From positions 62,001 to 126,000 of the forward strand of contig JAIXOL010000042.1 of the NCBI GenBank assembly GCA_027486845.1: a stretch of 64,000 bases of DNA, written 5' to 3'. Position 1 is the stretch's first letter; each line of letters opens with the position of its first letter. The DNA comes from Cytophagaceae bacterium (GTDB lineage: Bacteria > Bacteroidota > Bacteroidia > Cytophagales > Spirosomataceae). Below are positions 9,325-18,087 of this stretch, piece by piece. The notes below the pieces were generated by a model that was not told the origin of the DNA, did not search any database, and worked only from the letters and a program-made list of their open reading frames with translations. A program made the position numbers and the translations under genes.

Positions 9325-9616
9325 ATGATTCAAACAATAAGAAAAATAGGAAATTCGAGTGGAATACGTATCACTAAAACAATGTAGGTAAGTTGTGGTA
9401 TTACTGACGAAGTAGAAATAGAAGTCTTGGGTGATTCCATCATGCTACGCTCAACCAAAAAAACCTCGCCAAGGTTGGGATGAAGCCTTCAAACAAGCTA
9501 TTACTTATGGTGATAAACCAAAAGATGATTTATTTGAAGGCATGAAAAACAAATTTGACGATACTATAAAATACTCGAAGAAATGTTTAAATATTAAAGG
9601 TTTTACCAGTGCTTAA
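9325..9616 (+). pseudogene. Broken AbrB/MazE-type antitoxin gene
   Basis: The first frame reads MIQTIRKIGNSSGIRITKTM, then an in-frame TAG at 9385-9387, then CGITDEVEIEVLGDSIMLRS. Around 9455 the frame shifts by one base, and the rest, KKPRQGWDEAFKQAI and on to the stop at 9616, continues the family tail. Both halves match the SpoVT/AbrB antitoxin layout (K-I-G-N-S-x-G-I, then G-D-x-I-x-L-R, then P-R-x-G-W-D-E-A-F). No PemK/MazF toxin gene follows; instead the gene runs 14 nt into the convergent CYTH gene. It is an orphan antitoxin remnant, unless the two defects are sequence errors. Confidence 0.75.
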
Positions 9617-10070
9617 ATGGCAAAGTCGATAAGTTAGAATTATAATATTTCTTTTCGACAGTTACCTCTTCAGCTACCCAATCCGGTAAATCAAAAGTTT
9701 CATATTCGCTCGAAAGTTCAATTTCAGCCACAATTAGACCTTCGTTTTCACCCAAAAACACATCAACTTCCCACATTTTTTCGGCAAAAACTACTTTATA
9801 TCTGTACTTAGTCAAATCCGAAACTGCAAACATATCTAGCAGTTGAATAGCTTCTTCTTTTGGTATTTCGTACTCAAATTCAACACGAGTCGCACCTTCT
9901 GTTTTACCCTTAATTGTCAGGAAACCCTTTGTGTCAGTCGCTCTAACTCTGATTGTTTTGTTGGGGTCGGTTAGCATATAACCTTGTCTATAAAACTCTC
10001 TTTTGGGTTTTTCGGCAGCAGCCCATTTTGTATGATTTACCAAAAACTTTCTCTCAATTTCCAATCCCAT
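9603..10070 (-). CDS. CYTH-domain protein (triphosphate tunnel enzyme)
   Basis: CYTH proteins form an eight-stranded tunnel that binds triphosphates and metal; bacterial single-domain members are usually inorganic triphosphatases. The 155-aa protein opens with the family ExExK motif (EIERKF, residues 4-9), followed by alternating basic strands (TIRVRATDTKGFLTIKG) and acidic strands (RVEFEYEIP, WEVDVFLGENEGLIVAEIEL). The late EVTVEKKYYN block is typical. Cytoplasmic, no partner domain. Its 3' end overlaps the antitoxin remnant by 14 nt. Confidence 0.88.
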   Translation of the reverse strand: MGLEIERKFLVNHTKWAAAEKPKREFYRQGYMLTDPNKTIRVRATDTKGFLTIKGKTEGATRVEFEYEIPKEEAIQLLDMFAVSDLTKYRYKVVFAEKMWEVDVFLGENEGLIVAEIELSSEYETFDLPDWVAEEVTVEKKYYNSNLSTLPFKHW

Positions 10071-10306
10071 TTTATTGTTTTTTCCTAAATTATAATCCTA
10101 TCAATTTAAAATTGATTCTTATATCGTCATCACACGGGAGAACCCATTATAAATCGTCCTTCTACTTTTCCACAAAGATATACATTCAACATTATTTCTA
10201 CTAAAAGTCTTGTTTTATTACTCAAAAGTCCTTAATTTTTGCTCCAAATTATCCCTTTCATTAAGATTTAACATTGGCTTAATATTCCTAACGTTTTTTT
10301 AACCTT

Positions 10307-10314
10307 ACATTTGT
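10307..10314 (+). promoter_or_regulatory. Probable -7 element for the two-component operon
   Basis: TACATTTG matches the TAnnTTTG element and lies 36 nt before the response-regulator ATG. I see no TTTG at the right distance upstream, so this is a partial match only. Confidence 0.4.
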
Positions 10315-10349
10315 ATCAGTAAATAACCCCACAAATAAAATTACTACTT

Positions 10350-11039
10350 ATGAGTCTTGCTCACCGTGTTTTAGTAGTTGACGACGAAGCCGATATTGTA
10401 GAATTATTGGTCTATAATCTCGAAAAAGAAGGCTATAAGGTATCATCTGCTCCCGATGGTAAAAAAGCAATCGAAATTGCTAAAGAATTCCTTCCGGATT
10501 TAGTGATTCTTGATATTATGATGCCTTTCTTCGATGGCATTGAGGTTGGTCGTATGATTCGTGCCATGCCCGAACTAAAAAACACCTTTATTCTTTATCT
10601 AACGGCTCGTTCAGAAGAATATTCGGAAGTTGCAGCATTTGAACTCGGTGCAGATGACTATATCAATAAACCCATCAAGCCTCGTGCTTTGATGAGTCGA
10701 ATCAATGCTTTTTTCAGACGTGAATCTCAGAAAACAGATATTGGAGATACCCTTGAAATTGCAGGATTAAGTATCAATCGATTGAATTATACCGTTACCA
10801 AAGCAGACGGCAGTGTTATAGTTTTACCAAAAAAAGAATTTGAATTAATATCTTTTCTTGCTCAATATCCCAACAAAGTATTTAGTCGTGACGAAATTTT
10901 GCAAAAAATTTGGGGTGCCGATGTATATGTAGTTGAGCGTACGATTGATGTGCATATCCGTAAAGTTCGTGAAAAAGTGGGCGAAACCTTCATTAAAACC
11001 CTTAAAGGAGTAGGCTATATGTTTACTGATGAGGTGTAA
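10350..11039 (+). CDS. OmpR/PhoB-family response regulator
   Basis: A 229-aa two-domain DNA-binding regulator. The receiver domain (about 5-120) has the acidic pair D11-D12, the phospho-acceptor D55 in LVILDIMMPF, a conserved T in YLTAR and the K in INKPIKP. The C-terminal winged helix (about 135-226) shows KEFELISFLAQYPNKVFSRDEILQ and the end signature RTIDVHIRKVREKVG...GVGYMF. It is followed 57 nt later by a histidine kinase. The PhoB/PhoR-like layout suggests phosphate or envelope control, but no target genes are visible. Confidence 0.92.
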   Translation: MSLAHRVLVVDDEADIVELLVYNLEKEGYKVSSAPDGKKAIEIAKEFLPDLVILDIMMPFFDGIEVGRMIRAMPELKNTFILYLTARSEEYSEVAAFELGADDYINKPIKPRALMSRINAFFRRESQKTDIGDTLEIAGLSINRLNYTVTKADGSVIVLPKKEFELISFLAQYPNKVFSRDEILQKIWGADVYVVERTIDVHIRKVREKVGETFIKTLKGVGYMFTDEV

Positions 11040-11096
11040 TTTCGATGATAAATTGCAAATTATCAATTACATTTGCGGTAAAAAATCTACTAAAGA

Positions 11097-12164
11097 ATGT
11101 CTTTTAGCCCTCGAATCATTGCTTTTTTTTTGGCTATCTTTATTACGCTTATTTCGATTGCGTTTCTAAGTTTTGTGCCTGAAGTCACAGTCGCTATGCT
11201 TTTCGTAGTAGGTGTGGCGTGTTTTTTTGCTACTTTCTTTTTGGTTTTTTATACGATTGACATTTTGGTATTTCGGGAGGTTGAACAAATCTCCAAGACT
11301 ATTCAACAACTCAAAATTCGTGATTTTGATATATCGAGAAAAAGCCTTTTGAAAAGCGTCAATCCAATCAAAAAACTTAATACTGAGATTTCGACTTATG
11401 TGGCTAAAAAACAAACCGAAATCGAAGAATTAAAAAAAATGGAACTGTTCCGTCGAGAATTTTTGGCCGATGTCTCACACGAACTTAAAACACCCATTTT
11501 TGCCGCTCAAGGCTTTATTCATACACTCATTGATGGAGCAAAAGACGACCCAAAAACCCTCGATCGTTTCTTGAATCGTGCCGCTAAAAGTATTGATGGA
11601 CTCGATGCACTAGTTCGAGATTTAGTAACACTCTCACAAGTAGAAAAAGGCGATTTGAAAATGCACTTTGAGCTAATCGACCTAAAAAATATTACACAGG
11701 AAATCTTCGAGCAACTAGAACACAAAGCTGAAAGCCGTGGCGTGATGCTCAAAATAAAGCCTAAAACGCTCGAAAAAGCACTCGTTAAAGCTGACAAGCA
11801 GCGAATCACGCAGGTTTTGACCAATTTAGTTGATAATGCGATTAAGTACGGTAAAGATAATGGCAAAATCATTGTCGAGATAGAAGAAGATAAAAAGCAC
11901 TTTCATATATCCGTCGAAGACGATGGGCCGGGAATTCAGCCTGAGCACCTTTCTCGCATCTTTGAGCGTTTCTACCGAGTTGATAAAAGTCGCTCACGTG
12001 ATACTGGCGGAACTGGCCTTGGTTTAGCAATTGTTAAGCACATTTTAAATGCTCATCATTCTAAAATTACGGTCACGAGCAAGATTGACAAAGGCACTAC
12101 TTTCAAATTCAAACTTGCCAAAATCATCGAAAATACAACTGAAAAATTTATCGAAAATCAATAA
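11097..12164 (+). CDS. Membrane sensor histidine kinase (PhoR-like)
   Basis: A 355-aa kinase with two transmembrane helices (about 8-26 and 33-55) and almost no periplasmic loop, so it probably senses through the membrane or a partner. A short coiled linker precedes the H-box FLADVSHELKTPIF (phospho-acceptor H128). The ATPase domain has the N-box NLVDNAIKYG, the G1 box DDGPGI, the F-box RIFERFYRVDKSRSR and the G2 box GGTGLGLAI. It lies directly downstream of the response regulator and forms the cognate pair. Confidence 0.92.
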   Translation: MSFSPRIIAFFLAIFITLISIAFLSFVPEVTVAMLFVVGVACFFATFFLVFYTIDILVFREVEQISKTIQQLKIRDFDISRKSLLKSVNPIKKLNTEISTYVAKKQTEIEELKKMELFRREFLADVSHELKTPIFAAQGFIHTLIDGAKDDPKTLDRFLNRAAKSIDGLDALVRDLVTLSQVEKGDLKMHFELIDLKNITQEIFEQLEHKAESRGVMLKIKPKTLEKALVKADKQRITQVLTNLVDNAIKYGKDNGKIIVEIEEDKKHFHISVEDDGPGIQPEHLSRIFERFYRVDKSRSRDTGGTGLGLAIVKHILNAHHSKITVTSKIDKGTTFKFKLAKIIENTTEKFIENQ

Positions 12165-12241
12165 TATTCCATAAAAACCTACATAGCTGACAAAACCTTA
12201 CGGGTTTTAAGCGTAACTTTGTACAAAAAAGCAGTTAAACA

Positions 12242-13045
12242 ATGGAATACGACTTCGATTTAAGTGTTTTCGACGAAAAAGAAACGCCAAAAATTAAAAA
12301 TACAATAAAGAAAATTGACTTCAAAGACATCATTATCTTTGAAAACGATGATTATATTTTAATTAATAAACCACCTTATATATCAAGTCTTGACGAACGA
12401 ACGCAGGACAAACGCCTAGGCAGCACTCCGCAAAGTATTTTACGTCTGGCAAAAGAATATTCTGGCGATGCCCAACTCTGCCATCGTCTTGATAAGGAAA
12501 CTTCTGGCGTACTGGCAATTGCCAAAAACCCAGCTGCTTATCGTAGCCTTGCTATGCAATTTGAAGCCCGTGAAGTAGCCAAGCGTTACCACGCCATTAC
12601 AAATGGTGTGCATGATTTTGTGGGCATATCAGTTTATTTACCAATCGCCCAGCTTCGTGACGGCACTGGCGTTAGAATCGACCGAGAAAAAGGTAAAATA
12701 GCTGAAACAATTTTTAATACTTTGAAGGCTTACCGAAATTATACAATCTTAGAATGTATGCCCATTACAGGGCGTATGCACCAAATTAGGGTTCATCTGC
12801 AATGCTTAAAAGCACCTATCGTCAGCGACCCTATGTATGGGGGTGATGATATTTTCTTGTCGCAAATAAAAAGTAAGAAATTCAATTTAAAAAACGGAAC
12901 GGAAGAAATTCCACTCATAAGAAGAGTTGCATTACATGCACATTCGATAACTTTTAGGATGATGAATGGAGAGGCACTCACAACAGAAGCTCCATATCCA
13001 AAAGATTTTGGTGTAGTTGTGAAGCAGTTGGATAAGTTTGGGTGA
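12242..13045 (+). CDS. RluA-family RNA pseudouridine synthase
   Basis: These enzymes isomerise uridine to pseudouridine in rRNA or tRNA. The 267-aa protein has the RluA motif II with catalytic Asp (CHRLDKETSG, D84), the upstream IINKPP-type motif (ILINKPPYISS) and motif III RMHQIRVHLQCLKAPIVSDPMYGG. It lacks an N-terminal S4 domain, as in the RluA/TruC branch. The exact target uridine cannot be assigned. It stands between the kinase gene and a terminator shared with greA. Confidence 0.9.
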   Translation: MEYDFDLSVFDEKETPKIKNTIKKIDFKDIIIFENDDYILINKPPYISSLDERTQDKRLGSTPQSILRLAKEYSGDAQLCHRLDKETSGVLAIAKNPAAYRSLAMQFEAREVAKRYHAITNGVHDFVGISVYLPIAQLRDGTGVRIDREKGKIAETIFNTLKAYRNYTILECMPITGRMHQIRVHLQCLKAPIVSDPMYGGDDIFLSQIKSKKFNLKNGTEEIPLIRRVALHAHSITFRMMNGEALTTEAPYPKDFGVVVKQLDKFG

Positions 13046-13048
13046 AAA

Positions 13049-13100
13049 AATAACGTCGGCAAGTATTTCCACTATGGAATTAAGCCTTGCCGACGTTATT
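13049..13100. terminator. Bidirectional terminator between rluA-like gene and greA
   Basis: A perfect 15-bp outer stem (13049-13063 with 13086-13100, AATAACGTCGGCAAG) encloses a smaller TTCCA/TGGAA hairpin. It lies just after the stop at 13045 and 16 nt from the convergent greA stop. Confidence 0.85.
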
Positions 13101-13115
13101 CGATTAAAATAATAT

Positions 13116-13589
13116 TTATCTCGTAATCTCCAAAATTTCAACTTCAACAACACCTGCTGGTGCTTGAATTTCAGCTGTTTCACCGAGTTTTTTACCAAAC
13201 AAGCCTTTTCCAAATGGAGAATTGATTGAGATTTTACCCAATTTCAAATCAGCTTCTTCTTCGGCTACCAATGTATAGGTCATTGTACCGCCATTTTTCT
13301 TATTTTTTATTTTTACTTTCGATAATAATGAAACCTTCGATGTGTCAATTGTTGACTCATCTAAAATACGTGCATTAGCTACAATCTCTTCGAGTTTAGA
13401 GATTTCCATTTCCATCAAACCTTGTGCATCTTTGGCAGCATCGTATTCAGCATTTTCCGACAAATCTCCTTTATCACGAGCCTCGGCAATTTGGGCAGCA
13501 ATCGACGAGCGACCTTTAAATTTTAGTTCGTGAAGTTTATTTTTTAGGTTATTAAAACCTTCTTCTGTGTAATATTGAATTTTTGACAT
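13116..13589 (-). CDS. greA: Transcription elongation factor GreA
   Basis: GreA enters the RNA polymerase secondary channel and triggers cleavage of backtracked RNA. The 157-aa protein has the usual N-terminal coiled coil with the acidic tip (AEARDKGDLSENAEYDAAKDAQ, whose D and E residues coordinate the catalytic Mg) and the C-terminal FKBP-like domain (SPFGKGLFGKKLGE). Length and motifs are standard. Its promoter and a leader of about 165 nt with two terminator-like hairpins lie upstream on the minus strand, which suggests premature termination as a control. Confidence 0.96.
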   Translation of the reverse strand: MSKIQYYTEEGFNNLKNKLHELKFKGRSSIAAQIAEARDKGDLSENAEYDAAKDAQGLMEMEISKLEEIVANARILDESTIDTSKVSLLSKVKIKNKKNGGTMTYTLVAEEEADLKLGKISINSPFGKGLFGKKLGETAEIQAPAGVVEVEILEITR

Positions 13590-13608
13590 AACATTATTAA
13601 ATTTAAAA

Positions 13609-13627
13609 ACCCCTAGTATTTAGGGGT
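13609..13627 (-). terminator. Terminator-like hairpin in greA leader, ATG-proximal
   Basis: A 7-bp stem ACCCCTA/TAGGGGT with a 5-nt loop, followed on the minus strand by TTTT, ends 20 nt before the greA ATG. It has the form of an intrinsic terminator or a ribosome-access hairpin. Confidence 0.55.
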
Positions 13628-13637
13628 GAGACAAAAA

Positions 13638-13661
13638 AAACGGCGAAAATTTCGACCGTTT
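13638..13661 (-). terminator. Terminator-like hairpin in greA leader, upstream
   Basis: On the minus strand AAACGG pairs with CCGTTT, with an inner CGAAA/TTTCG stem and one bulged base. A run of eight T follows (13633-13640, three of them in the stem). This is a classic intrinsic terminator, placed between the greA promoter and its ATG. Confidence 0.65.
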
Positions 13662-13759
13662 CAGAGTAAAATTAATTATTTATTCCTGAAACTATAATAT
13701 TTTCGAGTGAAACAAGACTTTATTTGTTCGTTTTATTTTCATTTGCTTATTTTGATAAA

Positions 13760-13788
13760 CAAAGGTACAAAGTTTTTTTAAAAATCAA
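13760..13788 (-). promoter_or_regulatory. Predicted greA promoter
   Basis: On the minus strand a TTG (13786-13788) is followed after 18 nt by TACCTTTG (13760-13767), matching the Bacteroidota -33/-7 consensus. The start point would be near 13755, giving a leader of about 165 nt before the ATG. Confidence 0.6.
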
Positions 13789-13826
13789 GTGATTTTTAAA
13801 GCCACAATATTTATAACAAAAATCTG

Positions 13827-14741
13827 ATGAAAATAGTTTTTATGGGTACGCCCGATTTTGCGGTAGAGAGTTTAAAAGCATTGGTTGATAGTGGTAGTTG
13901 TGAGGTTGTTGCTGTAATCACAGCTCCAGATAAACCTTCGGGGAGAGGCTTAGTAATGAATGAAACACCCGTGAAGAAATACGCAATTTCGAAGGGCATT
14001 CCGGTCTTACAACCTGAGAAACTGAAAAATCATCAGTTTTTAGAAGAACTTCGCAGCTATAAAGCTGATTTACAGATAGTTGTAGCATTCAGAATGCTAC
14101 CAGAAGTGGTTTGGAATATGCCTCGCCTCGGTACTTTTAATTTACATGGTTCGCTTTTACCACAATATCGAGGGGCAGCTCCCATTAATTGGGCGGTAAT
14201 TAATGGTGAAACCGAAACCGGTGTAACGACGTTTTTCCTTCAACAAGAAATCGATACAGGAAATGTAATTTTTGCCGAAAAAACACCAATTCTAATTGAT
14301 GATAACGCAGGGACAATTCATGATAAGCTGATGATGATTGGAGCAAGTTTAGTCGTGAAAACCGTAGAATCAATCAAATCAGGGAATTACCCACAGATTC
14401 CGCAAGATATGAGTCTTGAACTAAAATCAGCACCAAAAATCTTTAAAGAAACTTGTCAAATCAATTGGAATTTAACGGCCGAAAACATCCACAATTTCGT
14501 TCGAGGGCTTTCGCCCTACCCTGCCTCTTGGACTATTTTAAATGATAAAACCTGCAAAATTTATAAAACCGAAATCGGAGAAATTGCGAATGATTCAGCT
14601 GAGATAGGAAGTTTCAAAACCGATGGAAAAACTTACCTCGACTTTAGAAGTGCTAATAATTGGATAAAAATCAAAGAACTTCAACTTGAAGGCAAAAAAC
14701 GCATGGGAATTGAGGAGTTTTTGAGAGGCTTTAGGGCGTAA
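13827..14741 (+). CDS. fmt: Methionyl-tRNA formyltransferase
   Basis: Fmt formylates the initiator Met-tRNA with 10-formyl-tetrahydrofolate. The 304-aa protein has the N-terminal Rossmann-type fold (IVFMGTPDFAV at 3-13) and the catalytic triad N105 and H107 in TFNLHGSLLP with D143 in EIDTGNV. The C-terminal OB-like tRNA-binding domain (from about 205) begins with INWNLTAENIHNFVRGLSPYP. Length is normal. It is divergent from greA with about 240 bp between the starts. Confidence 0.95.
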   Translation: MKIVFMGTPDFAVESLKALVDSGSCEVVAVITAPDKPSGRGLVMNETPVKKYAISKGIPVLQPEKLKNHQFLEELRSYKADLQIVVAFRMLPEVVWNMPRLGTFNLHGSLLPQYRGAAPINWAVINGETETGVTTFFLQQEIDTGNVIFAEKTPILIDDNAGTIHDKLMMIGASLVVKTVESIKSGNYPQIPQDMSLELKSAPKIFKETCQINWNLTAENIHNFVRGLSPYPASWTILNDKTCKIYKTEIGEIANDSAEIGSFKTDGKTYLDFRSANNWIKIKELQLEGKKRMGIEEFLRGFRA

Positions 14742-14926
14742 GTAGGAGATTTTATTTAAGTATCGAAAAATTAGTTTTTAGTCCATCTTTCTTAAAAAAT
14801 TTCTATTTATTTTCATGTAAAAACACCCAAGCTAACATTTTCTTACCGAACTTTGTTGCTTAGGATTTGCAAATAAACTTTCATCATTTCCAAATTACCT
14901 AATCTACAAATTTTTAAATTAATTAT

Positions 14927-15901
14927 ATGCTAATCAGTCGCCCACGTAGAAATAGAAAAAGTGCTGCAATCAGAGATTTGGTACAAGAAACCACCCTTTC
15001 AGTCAATGATTTTATCTTTCCGATGTTTGTGATGGAAGGTTCGGGTATCAAAAGTGAGATAAAATCAATGCCAAACATTTATCGCTTTTCGATTGATACT
15101 TTGCTGGAGGAAATAAAAGAAATATCTGACTTAGGAATTAAATCTATATGCCTTTTTCCGAATTATCCTGAAGCCAAAAAAGATAAATACGCTACCGAGA
15201 GCCATAATTCGGAAACGCTTTATTTGAAAGCATTGAGCGAAATTAAAAACAAATTTCCACACATTGCTCTCATGACCGACGTGGCAATGGACCCATACAG
15301 CAGCGATGGACATGATGGTTTAGTGGAAAATGGGGAAATTTTGAACGACGAAACCCTTGATATTTTGGGCAAAATGGCTCTCGCACAGGCTCGTGCAGGA
15401 GCAGATATTATTGGGCCGTCAGATATGATGGATGGCCGAATTGGTTATATCAGGGAAATGCTTGATGATGAAGGCTTTACGAATGTAAGCATCATGTCGT
15501 ATTCGGTAAAATATGCGAGTGCGTTTTATGGTCCATTCCGTGATGCCCTTGATTCTGCTCCAAAATTTGGCGACAAGAAAACCTATCAGATGAATCCAGC
15601 CAATGTGCGTGAAGCCCTCATCGAAGGACAGCTTGATGTGGCCGAAGGTGCAGATTTTTTAATGGTAAAACCTGCGTTTTCGTACCTTGATGTTATCAAA
15701 ACAATGGCTGATAACTTTGATTTGCCAATTGCTGCCTATAATGTTTCGGGCGAATATGCCATGATTAAAGCCGCTGCTCAAAATGGCTGGCTCGACGGCG
15801 ACAAAGCCATGCTCGAAATGCTCTTGAGCATCAAACGGGCAGGAGCAAAAATCATCTTGAGTTATTTTGCGAAAGAGTTTGCTATCTTTAAAAACCACTA
15901 A
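14927..15901 (+). CDS. hemB: Porphobilinogen synthase (delta-aminolevulinate dehydratase)
   Basis: HemB condenses two 5-aminolevulinate molecules to porphobilinogen in haem synthesis. The 324-aa protein shows both active-site lysines, K195 in SYSVKYASAFYGPFRDA and the Schiff-base K248 in FLMVKPAFSYLD. The metal loop reads DVAMDPYSSDGHDG (118-131), with Asp and Ala where zinc-type enzymes have three Cys; this marks the zinc-independent, Mg-type class. hemE of the same pathway is encoded at 26467 on the other strand, so the pathway genes are scattered. Confidence 0.95.
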   Translation: MLISRPRRNRKSAAIRDLVQETTLSVNDFIFPMFVMEGSGIKSEIKSMPNIYRFSIDTLLEEIKEISDLGIKSICLFPNYPEAKKDKYATESHNSETLYLKALSEIKNKFPHIALMTDVAMDPYSSDGHDGLVENGEILNDETLDILGKMALAQARAGADIIGPSDMMDGRIGYIREMLDDEGFTNVSIMSYSVKYASAFYGPFRDALDSAPKFGDKKTYQMNPANVREALIEGQLDVAEGADFLMVKPAFSYLDVIKTMADNFDLPIAAYNVSGEYAMIKAAAQNGWLDGDKAMLEMLLSIKRAGAKIILSYFAKEFAIFKNH

Positions 15902-15956
15902 AAATTAGCTGTTTCGGCAATATTTTATTAAGTTTGAACATAAAATGATTTGAAAT

Positions 15957-16508
15957 ATGGTCTTATCAAACGAAATACAATCAGTTCCAAAAACCTTAGC
16001 AGAGTTCCTAAATTGGGAGCCAAACGATGGTTATAAATATGAGTGGAATGACGGAGAATTAATAAAATTTACAGGTACGAACAAAAAACAAGTTTATATT
16101 TATGACGTTCTTCTTGACCTACTTTATGAGAAAGGTTACAAAAAGGTAGGTGCATTAATTTCAGAATATGATACTATGCTTTCTGGTATTCAAATGAGAA
16201 GACCAGATATTGCCTATTTAACCAAAGAGCAAATTCAATTAGGTAGAAAAGGAAAAGATGTAATTCCCGAGTTTGTTATGGAAATCATCTCAGAAACTGA
16301 CCAATTTTATAAAATCGAAGACAAGATTACAGAGTATTTCAAGGCAGGGGTTAAAATTATCTGGAATATTGTTCCTGAGCATAAATTGGTTTACATCTAC
16401 ACTTCTCGCAAAACTGTAAGAATTTGTAGCGATAATGATATTTGCTCAGCCGACCCAGTTTTACCCGATTTTACGATTGCAGTAAATGATATTTTTACTG
16501 AAGAATAA
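15957..16508 (+). CDS. Uma2-family (DUF820) putative endonuclease
   Basis: The 183-aa protein has the Uma2 layout within the PD-(D/E)xK fold: an N-terminal W-E-P-N-D-G-Y-K-Y-E-W-N-D-G-E block, R-R-P-D-I-A-Y-L in the middle and P-E-F-V-M-E-I-I-S-E-T-D with a later D-K-I-T-E-Y. Such proteins are very common in cyanobacteria and Bacteroidota; their biological role is not known, and nuclease activity is inferred from the fold. No mobile-element gene is adjacent. It is followed by a hairpin in front of pyrC. Confidence 0.8.
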   Translation: MVLSNEIQSVPKTLAEFLNWEPNDGYKYEWNDGELIKFTGTNKKQVYIYDVLLDLLYEKGYKKVGALISEYDTMLSGIQMRRPDIAYLTKEQIQLGRKGKDVIPEFVMEIISETDQFYKIEDKITEYFKAGVKIIWNIVPEHKLVYIYTSRKTVRICSDNDICSADPVLPDFTIAVNDIFTEE

Positions 16509-16539
16509 AGTTTCATTAATTTTTTACAGAATTAACACA

Positions 16540-16585
16540 TTTAGCTCAAAATTTTTGGCAAAATCCGAAGATTTTGAGCTAAATT
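16540..16585 (+). terminator. Hairpin between the Uma2 gene and pyrC
   Basis: A perfect 14-bp inverted repeat (16540-16553 and 16572-16585, ATTTAGCTCAAAAT) with an 18-nt loop ends 18 nt before the pyrC ATG, with TTTAT after it. It may terminate the Uma2 transcript or sit in the pyrC leader. The choice cannot be made from sequence alone. Confidence 0.55.
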
Positions 16586-16603
16586 TTATACCAAAATTTT
16601 TTA

Positions 16604-17947
16604 ATGTCACAAACAATATTAATACTCAACGCCCTCGTAGTAAACGAAGGGAAAATTACACCCGCTGATGTTTTTATCAAAGATGGGTTCATTGAACAAA
16701 TCGGAAATAATCTTTCTCATCTAAAAACCAAAAAGGTGATTGATGCCACAGGCAAATATCTTTTGCCAGGCGTGATAGACGACCAAGTGCATTTTCGTGA
16801 ACCTGGCCTTACACACAAGGCAACGATTGCTACCGAAGCTCGTGCTGCCGTAGCGGGTGGAACAACGAGTTTCATGGAAATGCCTAACACAGTGCCAAAT
16901 GCACTTACACAAGCACTTTTGGAAGATAAATATCAAATAGCTGCTCAAACATCAGTTGCTAATTACTCATTTTTCATGGGAGCATCAAATGACAATTATG
17001 ATGAAGCCATGAAAACAGACATCAAAAATGTTTGTGGATTGAAGATTTTTATGGGTAGTTCAACTGGAAACATGTTGGTTGATGATAAGAGTGTTTTGAC
17101 AAAAATATTCTCCAATTTTCCATCATTAATTGCCACTCACTGCGAAGATGAAGCTACAATTAAAGCAAATTTAGCAAAATACAAAGAACAATACGGTGAA
17201 AACTTGCCGCATGACGTTCATGCAATTATACGTAATGAAGAAGCTTGTTATAAATCTTCTTCAATGGCCGTAGAATTAGCAAAAAAGCACGGCACAAGAT
17301 TACACATTTTACATATTTCTACGGCTGACGAGATTTCTCTTTTCAGTAATGCCTTATATACAAAAGAGAAACCTAAAAATATTACATCGGAGGTTTGTGT
17401 TCATCATCTTTGGTTTGATGCTGATGATTATAAAACTTTGGGAAATCAAATAAAATGTAACCCAGCCATTAAGCACGGACACCGTGAAAAATTACTTCAA
17501 GCATTGCTTGATGACCATTTTGATGTAGTTGCAACCGACCATGCACCGCATACATGGGAAGAAAAACAGCAATCTTACTGGCAAGCTCCTGCTGGACTTC
17601 CATTGGTGCAGCATTCGCTCAATGCAATGTTGGAGTTTCATAAGCAAGGAAAAATTTCACTCGAAAAAATTGCTCAAAAAATGGCTCACTCGGTAGCAGA
17701 CTGTTTTGAAATCGACCGCCGAGGGTATATCCGTGAAGGCTATTGGGCTGATCTAGTTTTGGTTGATTTGAGTGAAAAAACGCTCGTCACAAAAGACAGT
17801 CTTTATGCCAAATGTGGTTGGTCTCCTTTTGAAGGAACAGAATTTAGTTCAAAGATTACCCACACGATTGTTTCGGGAAATGTAGCCTTCAATAATGGTA
17901 AATTTGATGAAATTAACAAAGGTCAGCGATTGACATTCGATAGATAA
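16604..17947 (+). CDS. pyrC: Dihydroorotase, Bacteroidota type
   Basis: Dihydroorotase closes carbamoyl-aspartate to dihydroorotate in pyrimidine synthesis. The 447-aa amidohydrolase has the N-terminal strand domain, the metal loop IDDQVHFREPGLTHKA (about 58-73) where the usual first His of HxH is Gln, a substrate-lysine region LKIFMGSSTGN, THCED, HILHIST, and the late metal Asp in ATDHAPHTWEEK. The Gln variant is, to my knowledge, usual in this phylum. Allantoinase is the main alternative, but no purine-degradation gene is near. Confidence 0.88.
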   Translation: MSQTILILNALVVNEGKITPADVFIKDGFIEQIGNNLSHLKTKKVIDATGKYLLPGVIDDQVHFREPGLTHKATIATEARAAVAGGTTSFMEMPNTVPNALTQALLEDKYQIAAQTSVANYSFFMGASNDNYDEAMKTDIKNVCGLKIFMGSSTGNMLVDDKSVLTKIFSNFPSLIATHCEDEATIKANLAKYKEQYGENLPHDVHAIIRNEEACYKSSSMAVELAKKHGTRLHILHISTADEISLFSNALYTKEKPKNITSEVCVHHLWFDADDYKTLGNQIKCNPAIKHGHREKLLQALLDDHFDVVATDHAPHTWEEKQQSYWQAPAGLPLVQHSLNAMLEFHKQGKISLEKIAQKMAHSVADCFEIDRRGYIREGYWADLVLVDLSEKTLVTKDSLYAKCGWSPFEGTEFSSKITHTIVSGNVAFNNGKFDEINKGQRLTFDR

Positions 17948-18087
17948 TTCATGCTTGTTTTTAGCTTGGAAGAATCTCTCTACATTGCGTATGTAGTAGA
18001 ATTTTAATTGACAACTACCTCACGAAATAATTTAAATTTAAATAAAATTAGTACCATTTATTTTCGAATATTTTTCTAACTTTAAGC

